Assembly: GCA_018873245.2 (NCBI GenBank)
Contig: JAEMBT020000007.1
Span: forward strand, 6,045,129 to 6,109,128
DNA length: 64,000 nucleotides
Reading direction: 5' to 3'
DNA from: Archegozetes longisetosus
Taxonomy: Eukaryota; Arthropoda; Arachnida; Sarcoptiformes; Trhypochthoniidae
Part shown: piece after piece, positions 1 to 11,645 of the stretch
Layout: each line of letters starts with the position of its first letter
Position numbering within the stretch: the stretch's first letter is position 1
Notes under the pieces: generated by a model
Database searches by the model: none
What the model was told of the DNA's origin: nothing
What the model saw: the letters and a program-made list of their open reading frames with translations, nothing else
Program-made: the position numbers and the translations under genes

Positions 1-1639
1 GTAAAATGATAAAATGTGGTAGAACGGAAGCCCAATCAATTGCCGAAAAAATACTAGCTCCATATTCAATCGATGAACATTTATGTGAATTAAAAAATAA
101 AAAATTTTCTGTTTTATCTGATGCATCAAACAAGGGAAATATTAAATTATATCCGCTAGCAATTAAATATTTTTCAGTTGAGAAAGGTATTGTTAATTTT
201 TACTAGATTTTTATGATGATCCTAGAAAAACTTCCAACGATATTTACAATAGTATTAAATCTAAATTATCTGATAATAATCTTATAACAGCAAATATGAT
301 AGCTTATTCAGCTGATAATGCATCTGTTAATTATGGTGAAAATAATTCTGTATTTCAAAAATTTTCAGAGCTTGATAACGGTTTCGTTTATAAAGCAAAT
401 TTTCATTGTCATATCATTCATAATACTGCTAAAGATACATTGAAAAAAATTCCAATAGACATTGAAAATCTTGTTTGTAAAATTTACGCATATTTTTCAT
501 CATCAGCTAAGAGAAATAATTCACTTAAATCTTGTTTTTATGAAATATCAGATAATTATGTTAAAATTATAAAACACGTTTCAGTTAGATGGCTTTCTAT
601 TTATCCAGCAGTTACAAGATTAATTGAAAATATTGATGCACTTATTATATATTTTAAAAAGTCAGGATTTAAAGAATGTCATAAAATTATTGTGGAATTT
701 TTAAAATGTAAAACTATAAATGAAAATAATTATTCACTTCCTGAACTTTATTTGTATTTTGTACAAAATTTTATGTCAATTTTAATGAAGTCATTCTAAT
801 CTTAGAAAAAGATTCAATCAATTCTGCTCATTTGTATGGAGTTATGATGAGATTAATTAATGTTTTAAAGCAAGAAAGATAAACAAGAAATATGGGTCAA
901 AAGTTGAGAGAATTATTGAATATTTTTCTAAAGATGAGCAATCTTTATTTTTTAAAAATGCTGATAAATGTTACACTAGAGCATTAAATTATTTAGAAAA
1001 GTTTTTTTATATCAAAAAGAGAAAATTTTATTCTAGATTACAATGTTTAGATTTAGAAAGAGAGATTAAACACAACGATCTCATTCTCATTTGAAAAGAA
1101 ATGAATCTTATTTTTAATGAAGATCAATTATATGATGAATGTATCCATGTAAATAGTGAATTGCAAGAATTTATAACCAATTTTAAGGATTTATCTCATG
1201 ATAAACTTTGGGGAAAGATTTGACAAACATTTAATGTACCAAATTTATCAAAAATAGTTGAATCTGTTCTTTGTATACCAATAGGAAATCACTATGTTGA
1301 AAGAGTTTTTAGCATAATGAAAAACAAATGGAAAGATGATAGAAGTCGCTTACTTGTTAGTACAGTAAGAGCTGAATTGTTAATCAAACTTAATTTCAAT
1401 ATGAAATGTGAAGATTTCTATTCATATGTAAAAACAACAAATACTTATTATCTTGTCAAATCAGAAGATAAATATAAGCATAAGAATAAAGAATGATATT
1501 TAAGCATTTTAAATTATTTAAATTAATTAATAAAGAAGTACATTCGAGTAAGTACATTTGAGAAGATTAAAAGTACATTTTTGTACATCTCAGACTTTAA
1601 TATAGTACATCTTTAGGCTGCTCAAAGTTGGTCACCCTA
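1..1639 (+). pseudogene. hAT transposon copy 1, truncated by window edge, frameshifted
   Basis: Inverted copy of the hAT element at 36344-38771, cut off on the left by the window edge and ending at 1639 with the complement of the same terminal motif (TAGGGTGACCAACTT). The transposase reads on the plus strand in pieces (6-206, 296-799, then 800-1495). The last piece holds the hAT C-terminal dimerisation region, with NHYVERVFSIMKN near 1290-1330. It differs from copy 2 mainly in homopolymer lengths (T5 against T7 near 196, T4 against T5 near 780, A3 against A4 near 868). Both copies share in-frame TGA codons near 1092 and 1220. It is not functional as read. Confidence 0.85.
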
Positions 1640-1864
1640 AATATAACTCTTGGCACAACACATTTGTTTGATTTCTGAACTTACTTTATTGAACGACACA
1701 AGGTAAGACACTTTTTACATATATGTTTATCACTTTTATAGCAAGACTTCTCCCAAAATTGGGGCAGAGAGTTATAGTAGTTTAACCTAATAATAGAGAG
1801 GGTAGGAGTAACGTTAGGTAATAGCTTTAGGTGGGTTTACTGGAATGCTGAGGGTTAGGATCAA

Positions 1865-2106
1865 CCTGACCACATGTCCCGGAATGGGCCTAACGGTCAA
1901 GGCATCATGAACTGTTTTCAGGTGGAAGGAATGGGTTATTTCTTGACATATAAGTGTACAGCAATGCGAAATGTTTAACAAAATCTATTTTTTAAGATTT
2001 TGTCAAACATTTCGTATTCCTGGGCACTTGAACGACCCATTCCTCCCACTTGGACACGGTTCACGATGCATAGACTGTCAAGCCCGTTCCGGGACATGTG
2101 GTCAGG
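1865..2106. repeat. Foldback (imperfect palindrome, arms ~110-120 bp)
   Basis: The left arm 1865-1986 and right arm 1995-2106 are imperfect reverse complements, with an 8 bp loop. Outermost bases pair as CCTGACCACATGTCCCGGAA with its complement ending at 2106. The arms differ by several substitutions and one ~6 bp gap. The transcript would be a long hairpin. It could be a foldback MITE or an hpRNA-type locus. No coding potential and no clear target-site duplication were seen. Confidence 0.8.
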
Positions 2107-3463
2107 CTTGTTAGGATTGTACTTCCCTATGACAGACCCCGCTTCATAATTCATGTCTGACCGTGGGAAAGTATAGTTTAGGCTATGGGGAAAATGTTAA
2201 TAAGAAGGTCTTTATAATATCTCGAAAGCAAGATTGTAAATTTGCTGTTCATGAGACTCAAGTTGAATATATACAGCTCAGTCGATAAAAGTCGAAAATT
2301 ATAATTGTCCATATGATGCGTTGCATGCAGTAACGACTTATAACCTTATGAGCAGAAATGAGAAAATCGCGTTTAAAGTAGCACAACTTTCAAATACATT
2401 TAAATCATTTACTTTCAATAATTTACTGAATTTCTTAATATTTTTCTCATGTTTTTCTGCCATAAGATTGGATGTGATGTACGTTTCTTTCCATTTTCTT
2501 CAGACTTTTGCATCAATTCATTATTAATTAAGTCTATAGGCGTTTGTCTATTTATAACACAATATATTTTTCAATTTATTTTTCAATAAATCACATATTT
2601 TAAGATTTTAAAAATAAAATAATGAACGTAAGTAAAAAAGTTTTATTTCAAAAGCTTATAATTGTCTCACGTCTAACTTAGTATTGCATAAATAACTGAA
2701 TATGTAGTTAACACATTTATATGACGCATAAGTGCAAAACTACTCTTAGTTGTAATGCTTTTCTATATGAATTAGAGGCAACTTCTTTGCCGATTTAATC
2801 ATATTTTCCTCATTGGAACATATCATGAAAAATTGTCTGAATGTAAATTAAGACCTAAACATTGATTTTGTGAAATAATCCGAAAAACCATACATCTCCA
2901 CACAAGTCGTTACTGAATCCAATGCATCATATTATGGTGTTCAGCATTAAGTTTGGTTATATTTAGATTAGTATTAAATTGATAAATATTTGAATATTGA
3001 AATTATCTTGATATCAAAACTACAGGAAGAGAAATTTGTGCTTTGAATTAAATTAACTCAAATAATGTATTAATACGAGTTAAATGTTTAGATTGGTTAG
3101 AAAAGTGAGCGCCAAATATAGAATGCAGTTCTATAGAAATATTGATAATAACATGATATTATCCTGAAATTAACTCGATCTTATTTACAATTAAGACGTA
3201 GCTAAATTTAGCTATAGATTTTTTAATCCAATTTCTTCTTAAATTCTGTGCATTTGTTAATCATTTGATAACTAGTTTAGATGTATTTAGATAATAGTAA
3301 TTACGCTATAATTACTGTACTTTAACCAAAGTCTAATTTGATGCTAACGAATGCAAAGTCAAATATGCTTATGAAAAGACAATCTTCAATGCCGAAAGTG
3401 AGAAGTGAGAAATGAGAAAACTCATCTTATTATCTATCGTTCTCTGATTGGACACTTTCAAAG
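2107..3463. other. Intergenic, no gene seen; one ~30 bp inverted repeat pair
   Basis: AT-rich sequence with no ORF I would call a gene. The only structure is a ~30 bp inverted repeat: 2311-2340 and 2904-2932 both read as ATATGATGC(A/G)TTG...CAGTAACGACTT when one is reversed. The sequence between and beyond them is not inverted. The repeats might be ends of a decayed ~620 bp element. Confidence 0.4.
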
Positions 3464-3470
3464 TATAAAA
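3464..3470 (+). promoter_or_regulatory. TATA box of the CTP synthase gene
   Basis: TATAAAA lies 71 bases before the CTP synthase ATG at 3535, in a well-spaced position for a short 5' leader. The start region CTCACATAATC follows about 25-30 bases downstream. The initiation point itself is inferred. Confidence 0.6.
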
Positions 3471-3534
3471 GTGGATATTCAAACAAAACTCTCACATAAT
3501 CATTTGCTGCACTTAATTGAAATCTATCACCAAA

Positions 3535-5739
3535 ATGAAATACGTGTTAGTAACCGGCGGAGTAATTAGTGGCATTGGAAAAGGCGTCATTGCCAGTAGT
3601 ATTGGAACTCTTCTTAAAGCATTTTCTCTTCGCGTTACTTTCATCAAAATCGATCCTTATATTAATATTGATGCTGGAACTTTCTCTCCTTATGAGCACG
3701 GTATTGGTCAATTCAATAGTTAACATTGTTTTAATTATATTAAATTATTAGGTGAAGTGTTCGTATTGGACGACGGTGGAGAAGTAGATCTGGATTTAGC
3801 CAATTATGAACGTTTTCTAGACATTACTCTTCATAAAGATAATAATATAACGACCGGAAAGATCTATCAGCACGTCATCAACAAAGAGCGTCGTGGAAAC
3901 TATTTGGGCAAAACTGTACAGATTATTCCTCACATAACTAATGCTATTCAGGAATGGGTCCAAAGAGTGGCTCTGATTCCTGTTGATAATCGCGATTCTC
4001 ATTATAGGTTAGCCAATGACGAAAGGACTCCACAAGTTTGTGTTATAGAATTAGGCGGAACTATTGATGATATTGAAAGCATGCCTTTTGTTGAAGCTTT
4101 TTCGACAATTTGCTCGACGGGTTGGAAGAGAGAACTTTTGTTGCGTTCACGTGAGTCTCGTTCCTCAGCCGAAAACTACTGGTGAGCACAAAACTAAACC
4201 AACACAAGTCAGTGTCAGGGAACTAAGAGGTCTTGGCTTATCTCCTGATTTGGTGAGCTCCTACTTATTTAGAGTAAATAAAACTGATATTCAGTTTCAA
4301 TGAGATGAGGGATCGAATTAGTTGTAATTATTTAATCTGTAAAATGTGTTTACTTGCAATTTGTTATCAAACAATAACTTGAGAAATAATTTGTCTAAAG
4401 GATGAAGATATTCAGGATTGAAAAAGATCTGAAATATCACTTGAGGGCAATATTGTTAGACTTTGACAAGAATCTTATTCTCAAAAACTTTTACATTAAG
4501 ATTAACTAATCTTTATTGATAGATCATATTTCGCAGTGAAAACCCAATAACAAGTGGAATGAAAGATAAAATATCAGACTCCTGTTACGTAGATCCTGAG
4601 CAAGTGATTTGTATTCATGATAGGTCTTCGATATATCACGTTCCACTCGCATTAGAAGAACAAGGGTTAGCTGAATATTTTACTCGTAGGGTCAATCTTT
4701 GTTTACCAAATCCATCAGGCAAACGTCTGATGTGGGAATGGAGAGATTTGGCCAATAGATGTGACAATATGATTAAAAAAGTGGACATAGCATTGGTCGG
4801 AAAATATACTAAATTAGAAGATGCTTATGCCTCAGTGATAAAAGCCTTACAACACGCAGCACTCGCTATTCATCATAAGCTGAATCTCATTTATATTGAA
4901 GCCGCAGATCTTGAATATGAAACCAAATTTACTAATTCAGCCAAGCATTACGAGGCCTGGCAGGCATTGTGCACATCTAAGTAAGACATTTCACAATTCT
5001 CCTCTTAATCATTCTTTATAATTTCTTATCTCTGATTAGCGGTATCTTAGTTCCTGGAGGCTTTGGTTTCCGTGGAATTGAAGGTAAAATTCTAGCGATA
5101 GAATGGGCGCGAAAAAGCCAAAAACCATTCCTTGGTGTTTGTTTAGGTTTTCAGTGTGCTGTAATTGAAATCGCTCGAAATGTGTTGGGTTGGAGCGATG
5201 CCAACTCGACAGAACTGGTTTCCGACTCAACAAAGCCTGTGGTGATTGATATGCCCGAACATAATGGCGGGGATTTAGGCGGAACCATGAGAGTAGGAAA
5301 TCGTGAAATATTCTTCATTGATTCTGATTCAATAATCAAAAGATTGTATGGAAATCGGTCGTCAATCGAAGAACGACATAGACACCGATATGAAGTGAAT
5401 CCAGAATACATAGAAGCTTTTAATAAGGGGGGAATGAGATTTGTAGGACATGATTGCACTGGTGATAGAATGGAAGTAATGGAATTGCAATACCACAAAT
5501 ATTTTGTTGGCGTTCAATACCATCCGGAGTACTTAAGTCGTCCAATGAAGCCTTCATCTCCATATCTGGGCTTATTATTGGCCTCAAGTGGTAAACTATC
5601 ATCTTATCAATCGCGTGATTGCCGTTTATCTCCTCGACACAGAAGTTATAACGACACGTCTGACAATAAATTCACAATAACAAATGAAGAAACAAAATTT
5701 CATAAATCTAGTGCCACACAATCACCACTTTCTAATTGA
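3535..5739 (+). CDS. CTPS: CTP synthase (4 exons, one single-base frameshift)
   Basis: Makes CTP from UTP, ATP and glutamine; cytosolic last step of pyrimidine nucleotide synthesis. Exons are 3535-3700, 3752-4252, 4523-4980 and 5040-5739, with GT-AG introns of 51, 270 and 59 bp. The N-terminal synthetase domain has [29 protein letters not shown] and [11 protein letters not shown]. The C-terminal glutamine amidotransferase domain has the nucleophile Cys in GVCLG and the His-Glu of QYHPE. The reading frame breaks at a T5 run (4098-4102). With that one base discounted the exons sum to 1824 nt (607 aa plus stop), about the length of animal CTP synthases, so a sequencing error is likely. The usual Gly before DIES is Asp here. 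Start chosen as the ATG before [14 protein letters not shown] at 6061-6066 may end the transcript. Confidence 0.95.
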
Positions 5740-6084
5740 GAGTTAAAATGTATCAATTATGATCTTACTTCTAATAGCAATTACATTAATTTCGATTCGA
5801 ATTTTTCGCATTAATAATCACAACAGTCTCTCCCCTTATTCGATGGAGTTGATGTAATTTCGCGGATCTCTTTGCTTCTTGTTTTGTTTAGCTAATGATG
5901 TGTAAGCTATCAGGTTTAGGTCAGTGGAGTGTCAATCACACAGAGACTTCTATCAAGACATCTATTTTTTAAGAAAAGCATATAAATTGTTATTTTATTT
6001 CTTAAAGTATGAAAGTTTAGAAAAGTCTTTTCATTAACCTATTTTGAGGTAGTTTCAACCAATAAATAATTGCTATTAACTTTT
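5740..6084. other. CTP synthase 3' flank
   Basis: AT-rich, no ORF. It probably holds the CTP synthase 3' UTR; the first canonical AATAAA is at 6061-6066, about 320 bases after the stop. Nothing else was seen before the palindrome starts near 6085. Confidence 0.4.
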
Positions 6085-6433
6085 CGTCACAACTTCTGAA
6101 AACGTAAAGTTAACCGTGGGATAAAGTGCCCACGTTTTCCATGCTTAGATCTCTTTCAGATTAGTCCTGATGCCTCTCAAACCAAAGCTAGCCCTTGTTC
6201 TCGAAGTCTTAATTTGCTAATTAATTAATTTCTAGTTATTATCTGCTTCAGCGTCATCGGTGGTTCAAATTACTACTAGCGATAATACAGCGCTGCGACA
6301 TATATAGTAAACACGAGGCACTACGATGTTAGGGGAAATTCTGTCGTTAGAAAGACATGTTGCCAGAAAATTTTTTAAAATAAACTTACAAATCTAAATT
6401 AATCAAATATTTTGTAATTCAAAGTCAGGCATA

Positions 6434-7836
6434 CAGCCTTTTACAAAACTATCTAGGACTGTTTGAACGCTTATAGGATTTGACTGGGTCATTCGATATT
6501 GATGCGATTTGTTTTAAATTAAAGAAAAACTCCCCAGAAATTTATATATAATTAAACAAATGCAAAAATTACAAAGGGAAATATTTTATTTTTAAATATG
6601 TTAAAGTTCATGATTTAAAATGTCAAAATTCTATTAATTTATTAATTAATAAAATTAAGTTATTCAATTTAACTTTTCTGTAAATGAATAAATTTCTGGA
6701 GAGATTTTCTTTGTTTTAAAACAAACCGCATCAAAATCGAACCATCAAATGATTTTTTATTATCTCTCAAAGAGTACTAGATAGTTTTGTAAAAGGTTGT
6801 ATGTCTCACTATTGAATCTATCATTGATTCTTTTAAGTGGACCTAAACCACGTGCAGATACGATGCCAAAAAACAGACACTGACTTTTGCCCAGATTATT
6901 TTCTAAACTACATATCTTTTCTGAAAAGCAGTTCCAATAAGTATCCGAACTAGAGTTCTAACTGCATGATCCGTTTGAAATTTGACTTTAACAAATATAG
7001 TATTATTCCACTCATCAAAGTTTGCAAAATTTTCTACAAAACCCACTCTCACAGCTCTATGTGCCGCACTGAATGATTTCTTAATTCGCGCGATTCTACA
7101 GAACAATCCATTTTCGTTAAGACGTCCTGGAATTGTTTGCAAACAAGTCAACATTAGTCGCTTCTTGGATTTCCGAATGGGTCATAAATGACTCGCGTTT
7201 GCAGCCCCAACAATACCCAAATTCTGTTCTTGATTTGTTTTGCGCCGACGGCCACTAATTTTACGCACATGCATTAATCTAGTTCCATAAAATCCACGAA
7301 ACCATTTACTTATAGTTCTTTTTTCGAGTCCTACCATTTCAGCAATTTCTTTATCGCTATGATTTTGTCCATAAAGCAATATCAAATTTCGTTCTTTATC
7401 ATCAATTGGTTGGGAGTTTCTGCTGTATTTCTCAACAAATTCAATCATAAATTATATACTAAATTAAGATACAGCCTTTTACAAAACTATCTAGTACTCT
7501 TTGAGAGATAATAAAAAATCATTTGATGGTTCGATTTTGATGCTGTTTGTTTTAAAACAAAGAAAATCTCACAGAAATTTATTCATTTACAGAAAAGTTA
7601 AATTGAATAACTAAATTTTATTAATTAATAAATTAATAGAATTTTGACATTTTGAATCTTGAACTTTAACATATTTAAAAATAAAATATTTCCCTTTGTA
7701 ATTTTTGCATTTGTTTAATTATACATAAATTTCTGGGGAGTTTTTCTTTAATTTAAAACAAATCGCACCAATATCGAATGATCCAGTCAAATCCTATAAG
7801 CGTTCAAACAGTCCTAGATAGTATTGTAAAAGGCTG
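6434..7836. mobile_element. Composite Tc1-type element flanked by two inverted 365 bp MITEs, TA target site
   Basis: It starts CAGCCTTTTACAAAACTATC and ends with the complement, inserted at TA (6432-6433 and 7837-7838). The matching place in the other palindrome arm (about 20822) is an empty site with a single TA. The element consists of inverted units 6434-6799 and 7472-7836. Each unit is itself an imperfect palindrome bounded by the same terminal motif and flanked internally by TA. They enclose 670 bp with a decayed Tc1 transposase. This resembles two MITE copies bracketing a transposase, or a Tc1 element with very long terminal repeats. Confidence 0.85.
6903..7448 (-). pseudogene. Truncated Tc1-like transposase
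   Basis: 7182-7448 encodes the N-terminal helix-turn-helix region (KEIAEMVGLEKRTISKWFRG). 6903-7154 continues in another frame with Tc1-like catalytic-domain sequence (RLNENGLFCRIARIKK, then WNNTIFVKVKF). Where the family has the first catalytic Asp (F-S-D-E), this copy reads FVKVKF, and the rest of the DDE domain is missing. It lies inside the 6434-7836 element and is not active. Confidence 0.75.
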
Positions 7837-8207
7837 TATGACTGAGGAATACCTAAATTCTCAAGAAATGACGGTATTTTGCTGATTTTAGCGAGATTTT
7901 TAATATAAAACTTAGAAACATCTTATAAACAACTACAGTTGTAACGAAGGGTTAATTTGACAATAAAATACTGATCTCTACAATAAATCAAGAAAGGTTT
8001 AAAAGCAAGTATCAGTTTTCAATACTTTCTATTTAACATTTTCAACTATTTATATAGAAAACACGGGCTTTATTAATTTCTAAAATTTTTATTTATATTT
8101 TGTTGCTTTATAGCTTTTCGTATTTGAGAAATCTTTAAGGTATGACATAAGAGTCAAACTTATGCTTATAGGTTAATAAAATTAAGTCAATGCGATTTTT
8201 CAATTCG

Positions 8208-9385
8208 AGTTCGGATTTTCAGTTAGCACTGGGACGTATGCTTTTAGTGACCGATTTCCTAGGCCTATGATAGCAAATTTCATAACCGTCATTGTTGAAT
8301 ATGAAGTTGAATATGAGTCAGTTGACAAGTACGGATTTGATAGACCGATTCACGATAACGCGACAGATTTCCAGGTTTTGAAAATTTTATTACGATATAT
8401 CAAGATGTCTTTTATAGCTTCTGGAACGATTCTTCGACCACGTCACGTTTTCAGAGTCTTTTTATACACAATGTATCATTTAGACACTTCATTTAAGTGG
8501 CTTATATCTGAAAGGTTTTTATCTCATTTGCTTTATAGTGTCACTTTGTTAGTCAAAATAAAGGTCAGAAAGCTTTCCTGTCTAACGAGTTGCAGAACCC
8601 CGGTGTGCCCTATAATTTTGCCGAAAATTAATAGGGTAGGTTCTGGCCCTCCTTATAAAGGTAACTCTTATATAAAAGATATAATTCTTTTCTATTTCTA
8701 ATAATTGGAAAAAACAGTGCTTTATCTTTCTCCTCTGAACACAGTTTTTCACAGGCTTCGGGATTTCAAAGGTACTTGTTTAATAATTTCATCTACTCAT
8801 TGCAATATTTCCAGGAAATGTAATAAGCACGAAATGCAATATTTCTAAGAGATAAGATAAAGTCATAGATGTAAGTTTGTACGGTATTAGCTACACACAT
8901 CAGTTAGAGTGCAATACCAGGAAAGAGAGTTATAGTCGACAGCATATTAGCGCTAAGGATATTCGCAAGGTTGTATAAAGATTTTAGGAAAGTGTATATA
9001 TATTTCTTTTAAGGTAGTCGTTGAGACAAACTCAACGGTGTATGTCAATACTGATCCAATTGAGATCAAGGTCAAAATGAGGTCCCCAAAGTTTTGGCAT
9101 TCTCTTTTAAATACAAGCAAAATTCTATTTATATTTCTATCTTTTCTTATAGGATTGAGTAAGAGTAGTGAATATATGAGGGTTTCGCGGCTTCCCCCTC
9201 CTCCTCCCTTCTATCTATAAAAGTCTACATCCAATTTATATAGATATTTCTAAATCTTTGTGGTATTTACATGCGTTTTATGTTAAAGAATACTAATATC
9301 TCCATTTCTGGGAGAAATATAGAGCACCTCCTCTTTATCTTCTGCTCGAAATAAATTTCATAAATTCGTTACAATGGGACTAGAG
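8208..9385 (-). pseudogene. Copy A of the 5' region and first 28 codons of the 40524 gene
   Basis: Reverse complement of the upstream region and start of the dehydrogenase-aminotransferase gene (about 39470-40610). The start codon corresponds to 8290-8292 and coding similarity ends near 8208, after the Rossmann motif GLGNRS and the residues TENPN. No further part of the gene follows, so it cannot make the enzyme. The plus-strand ORFs here (8267-8701, 9038-9220) are antisense shadows. Confidence 0.8.
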
Positions 9386-10790
9386 CTGTCTGAACCCGGT
9401 TACCATGAACTGATCAGTTACTCTGTTACTGTCACCTTTACGGTTAATTTTCAGAAATTTATTTATTAAGACTAAGGCTTTAAAAATAACTAATTAAATT
9501 ATATAATTTAGTATTACTTAAAGATTATAAATTTTAACAGAACTTGTTAGAATTAATCTTATTTATCATAATTAAGAACTCTTAGAATCAGGTACAGAAA
9601 TAGTAATGTTCGACAGGGGTGAATCCGGGCCAGAGACATAATTTTTTGGGAAATACCGAATTCAAAAAAATTTAAATATCTTTAGAAAACTTTTATATGA
9701 GTTGTTTTAACGCTTATTACACTTAAAATATACCTTGATTTCACTACCGAATTTCCCGAAAATGAGTAAAATAAGAAAAGTTTCCCAACTTTCCCCAATT
9801 TAGAGATTTTTCTCCGAAAATAAAAGATTTTATACTTTATTTAAACGAAAAAGCATTTTTAATCAGTTTAATCATTTCCTCCCCCTACCATTTAAAGTAT
9901 TAAACTTAGTATCAAATATTATATCTGTTTTGATTTAACGTATTATTTGTTTTGGTTTTGTGAAAATAATCAAATATGAATAAAATTGTTAATAAATATA
10001 AAGAATTTAAAGTCGATGGGAATTCACTTTTTTTGTGTGGTATGCGAGCATCATATAAACTACACTAAATCTTATGGTAAGAATCGAGTAGAAGAACATG
10101 TTAAAAGTCAAAAACATAATAAAAATAAGGAACTAAAACATGGTAAACCGAAACAAAGCCTAATTGCTGCTTCATTTCAAGCCTCTGAACAACAACGTCT
10201 AAATCAGAATCAGTTTAATACCGATTCGGTTTACCATGTTTTAGTTCCTTATTTTTATTATGTTTTTGACTTTTAACATGTTCTTCTACTCGATTCTTAC
10301 CATAAGTGTAGTTTATATGATGCTCGCATCACACAGTAAATCGATATTTATTAACAATTTTATTCATATTTATTCACAAAACCAAAACAAATAATACGTT
10401 AAATCAAAAGATATAATATTTGATACTAAGTTTAAAAGGAAATGAAATTAAAAAATTTATAAAGTATAAAATCTTTTATTTTCGGGAAAATGGAAAATTT
10501 TACTCATTTTCGGGTAGAAATTTTTAAGTGTAATAACGTTAAAACAATCAAAATTTTCTTTCAAAAATATTTCTGCCTGATTATTATGATAAATAAGATT
10601 AATCTAACAAGTTCTGTTAAAATAATCTTTAAGTAATACTAATTTATAATTTAAAGTTATTTTAAAAGCCAGTCTTAATAAATAAATTTCTGGTAAATAA
10701 AAAGTAACTGATCAGTTCATGGTAATTAATAACAATTTATGAAATTTATTTCGAGCAGAAGATAAAGAAGGTGCTCTATATTCTGGAGAG
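9310..10790. repeat. Inner hairpin of the palindrome with a BED-like zinc finger ORF
   Basis: This is the centre of the large palindrome. The sequence 9310-10145 returns inverted at 10225-10790, with gaps in the right copy. A 75 bp spacer (about 10150-10225) forms the loop. Within it, from about 9986 the plus strand reads a CX2C...HX4H-type finger (FFCVVCEHHINYTKSYG, then HVKSQKHNK) followed by PKQSLIAASF. This resembles the N-terminal DNA-binding region of hAT-type transposases and CGGBP1-like proteins. The right arm repeats it in antisense, so the transcript would be a near-perfect hairpin. Confidence 0.65.
9986..10276 (+). pseudogene. hAT/CGGBP1-like BED zinc finger fragment
   Basis: About 60 residues look like a BED-type zinc finger: Cys pair in CVVC, His pair in HVKSQKH, followed by a short basic stretch and SLIAASFQ. 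After codon ~70 the ORF runs into the inverted second arm and is meaningless. Only the DNA-binding N-terminus is present, with no catalytic domain. It is either a dead transposase end or the source of the foldback. Confidence 0.45.
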
Positions 10791-11247
10791 TGAGTGGTTT
10801 TTATATAGCGAAATAACAACTCTGACTTTAACAATTAACAATCTTTATTAAAATATAAATTGAATGATAATACATAAAGATTTAAATGTATCGCACAGAG
10901 TCTAAGCTCTCTCGCACTCTCTTACTAACTCACTTAATTTCTACTCTATTACTCTCTCTTTTTATACTCTTCTGACTAATTAATGAAAGGATGTTTAAGA
11001 ATATTTTCGAGTTATAATTTTGATAAAAGTTATTCCTAAAAAGGGATGTTCAAGCATTCCAGTATTAGATTCCCATAACAATTAATTTCCTATTGTAATT
11101 AAATTAGAATAAGAATTTGCTTTTACAATTAGAGCGAACTAAACAAAACCTTTTATAGTCATAACGAAATAAGAGTTAAACTTTCATTCTCATAACAAAT
11201 AGAAAGTTTACAAAACAAATTAAAATACTTTTTGTTTTAATATAACA
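10791..11247 (-). repeat. 3' LTR of the gypsy/errantivirus-like element
   Basis: 457 bp, TG...CA ends, matching 18908-19364 almost base for base. The differences seen are a 2-base indel at the outer end, T5/T4 and A5/A4. Such similarity means a young insertion. No obvious polypurine tract lies just inside. The outer junction (GGAGAG) does not show a clean target duplication. Confidence 0.85.
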
Positions 11248-11645
11248 TATGGGTCGGGTACTTAGGCTTTGACTCTAAAGCAGAATATTGTTCGATTACA
11301 TATTAATAATATTGATTACATATAGATATATATATTATACAAAAAAATGTAAATTTAAGAATAAGTCAAATTTAAGATTATAGGTATTTAATTAAACATA
11401 TAAAGGTTATATGAATTTATTGATAGTAATTAAAAATATTAAGTGAATTATAAAGTTAAAAGAAAAAATTATAATAATTAAATTGTATTGAGACAGTGTT
11501 CTCTAAGGAACAATGCGTTTGTCACATTCACACGTTTTATGGAACATTTTCTATGTGAGAATTAGTTACTTTAAATATAACTCGGCCAGTTCTGTTCCTC
11601 TGTCCAACTTCTTCTGTTTCCTCAACTCTTACAGGGTCAGTCTGC

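Noticed and set aside
2321-2527. 68-codon ORF before CTP synthase
   Set aside because: Phe/Ser-rich, no motif, normal length by chance in AT-rich DNA.
8267-8701. 144-codon plus-strand ORF, repeated at 20047-20394 (-) and 40304-40549 (-)
   Set aside because: It is antisense to the promoter and first codons of the 40524 gene in all three places; conservation comes from the duplication, and it has no domain.
9038-9220. 60-codon ORF identical in both palindrome arms
   Set aside because: Identity reflects near-identical arms; the equivalent upstream region at 39530-39720 does not keep the frame.
10791-10800. Target-site duplication of the retroelement
   Set aside because: The left junction GGAGAG does not match the right flank ATATTA; the palindrome partner shows a few bases changed, so none can be stated.
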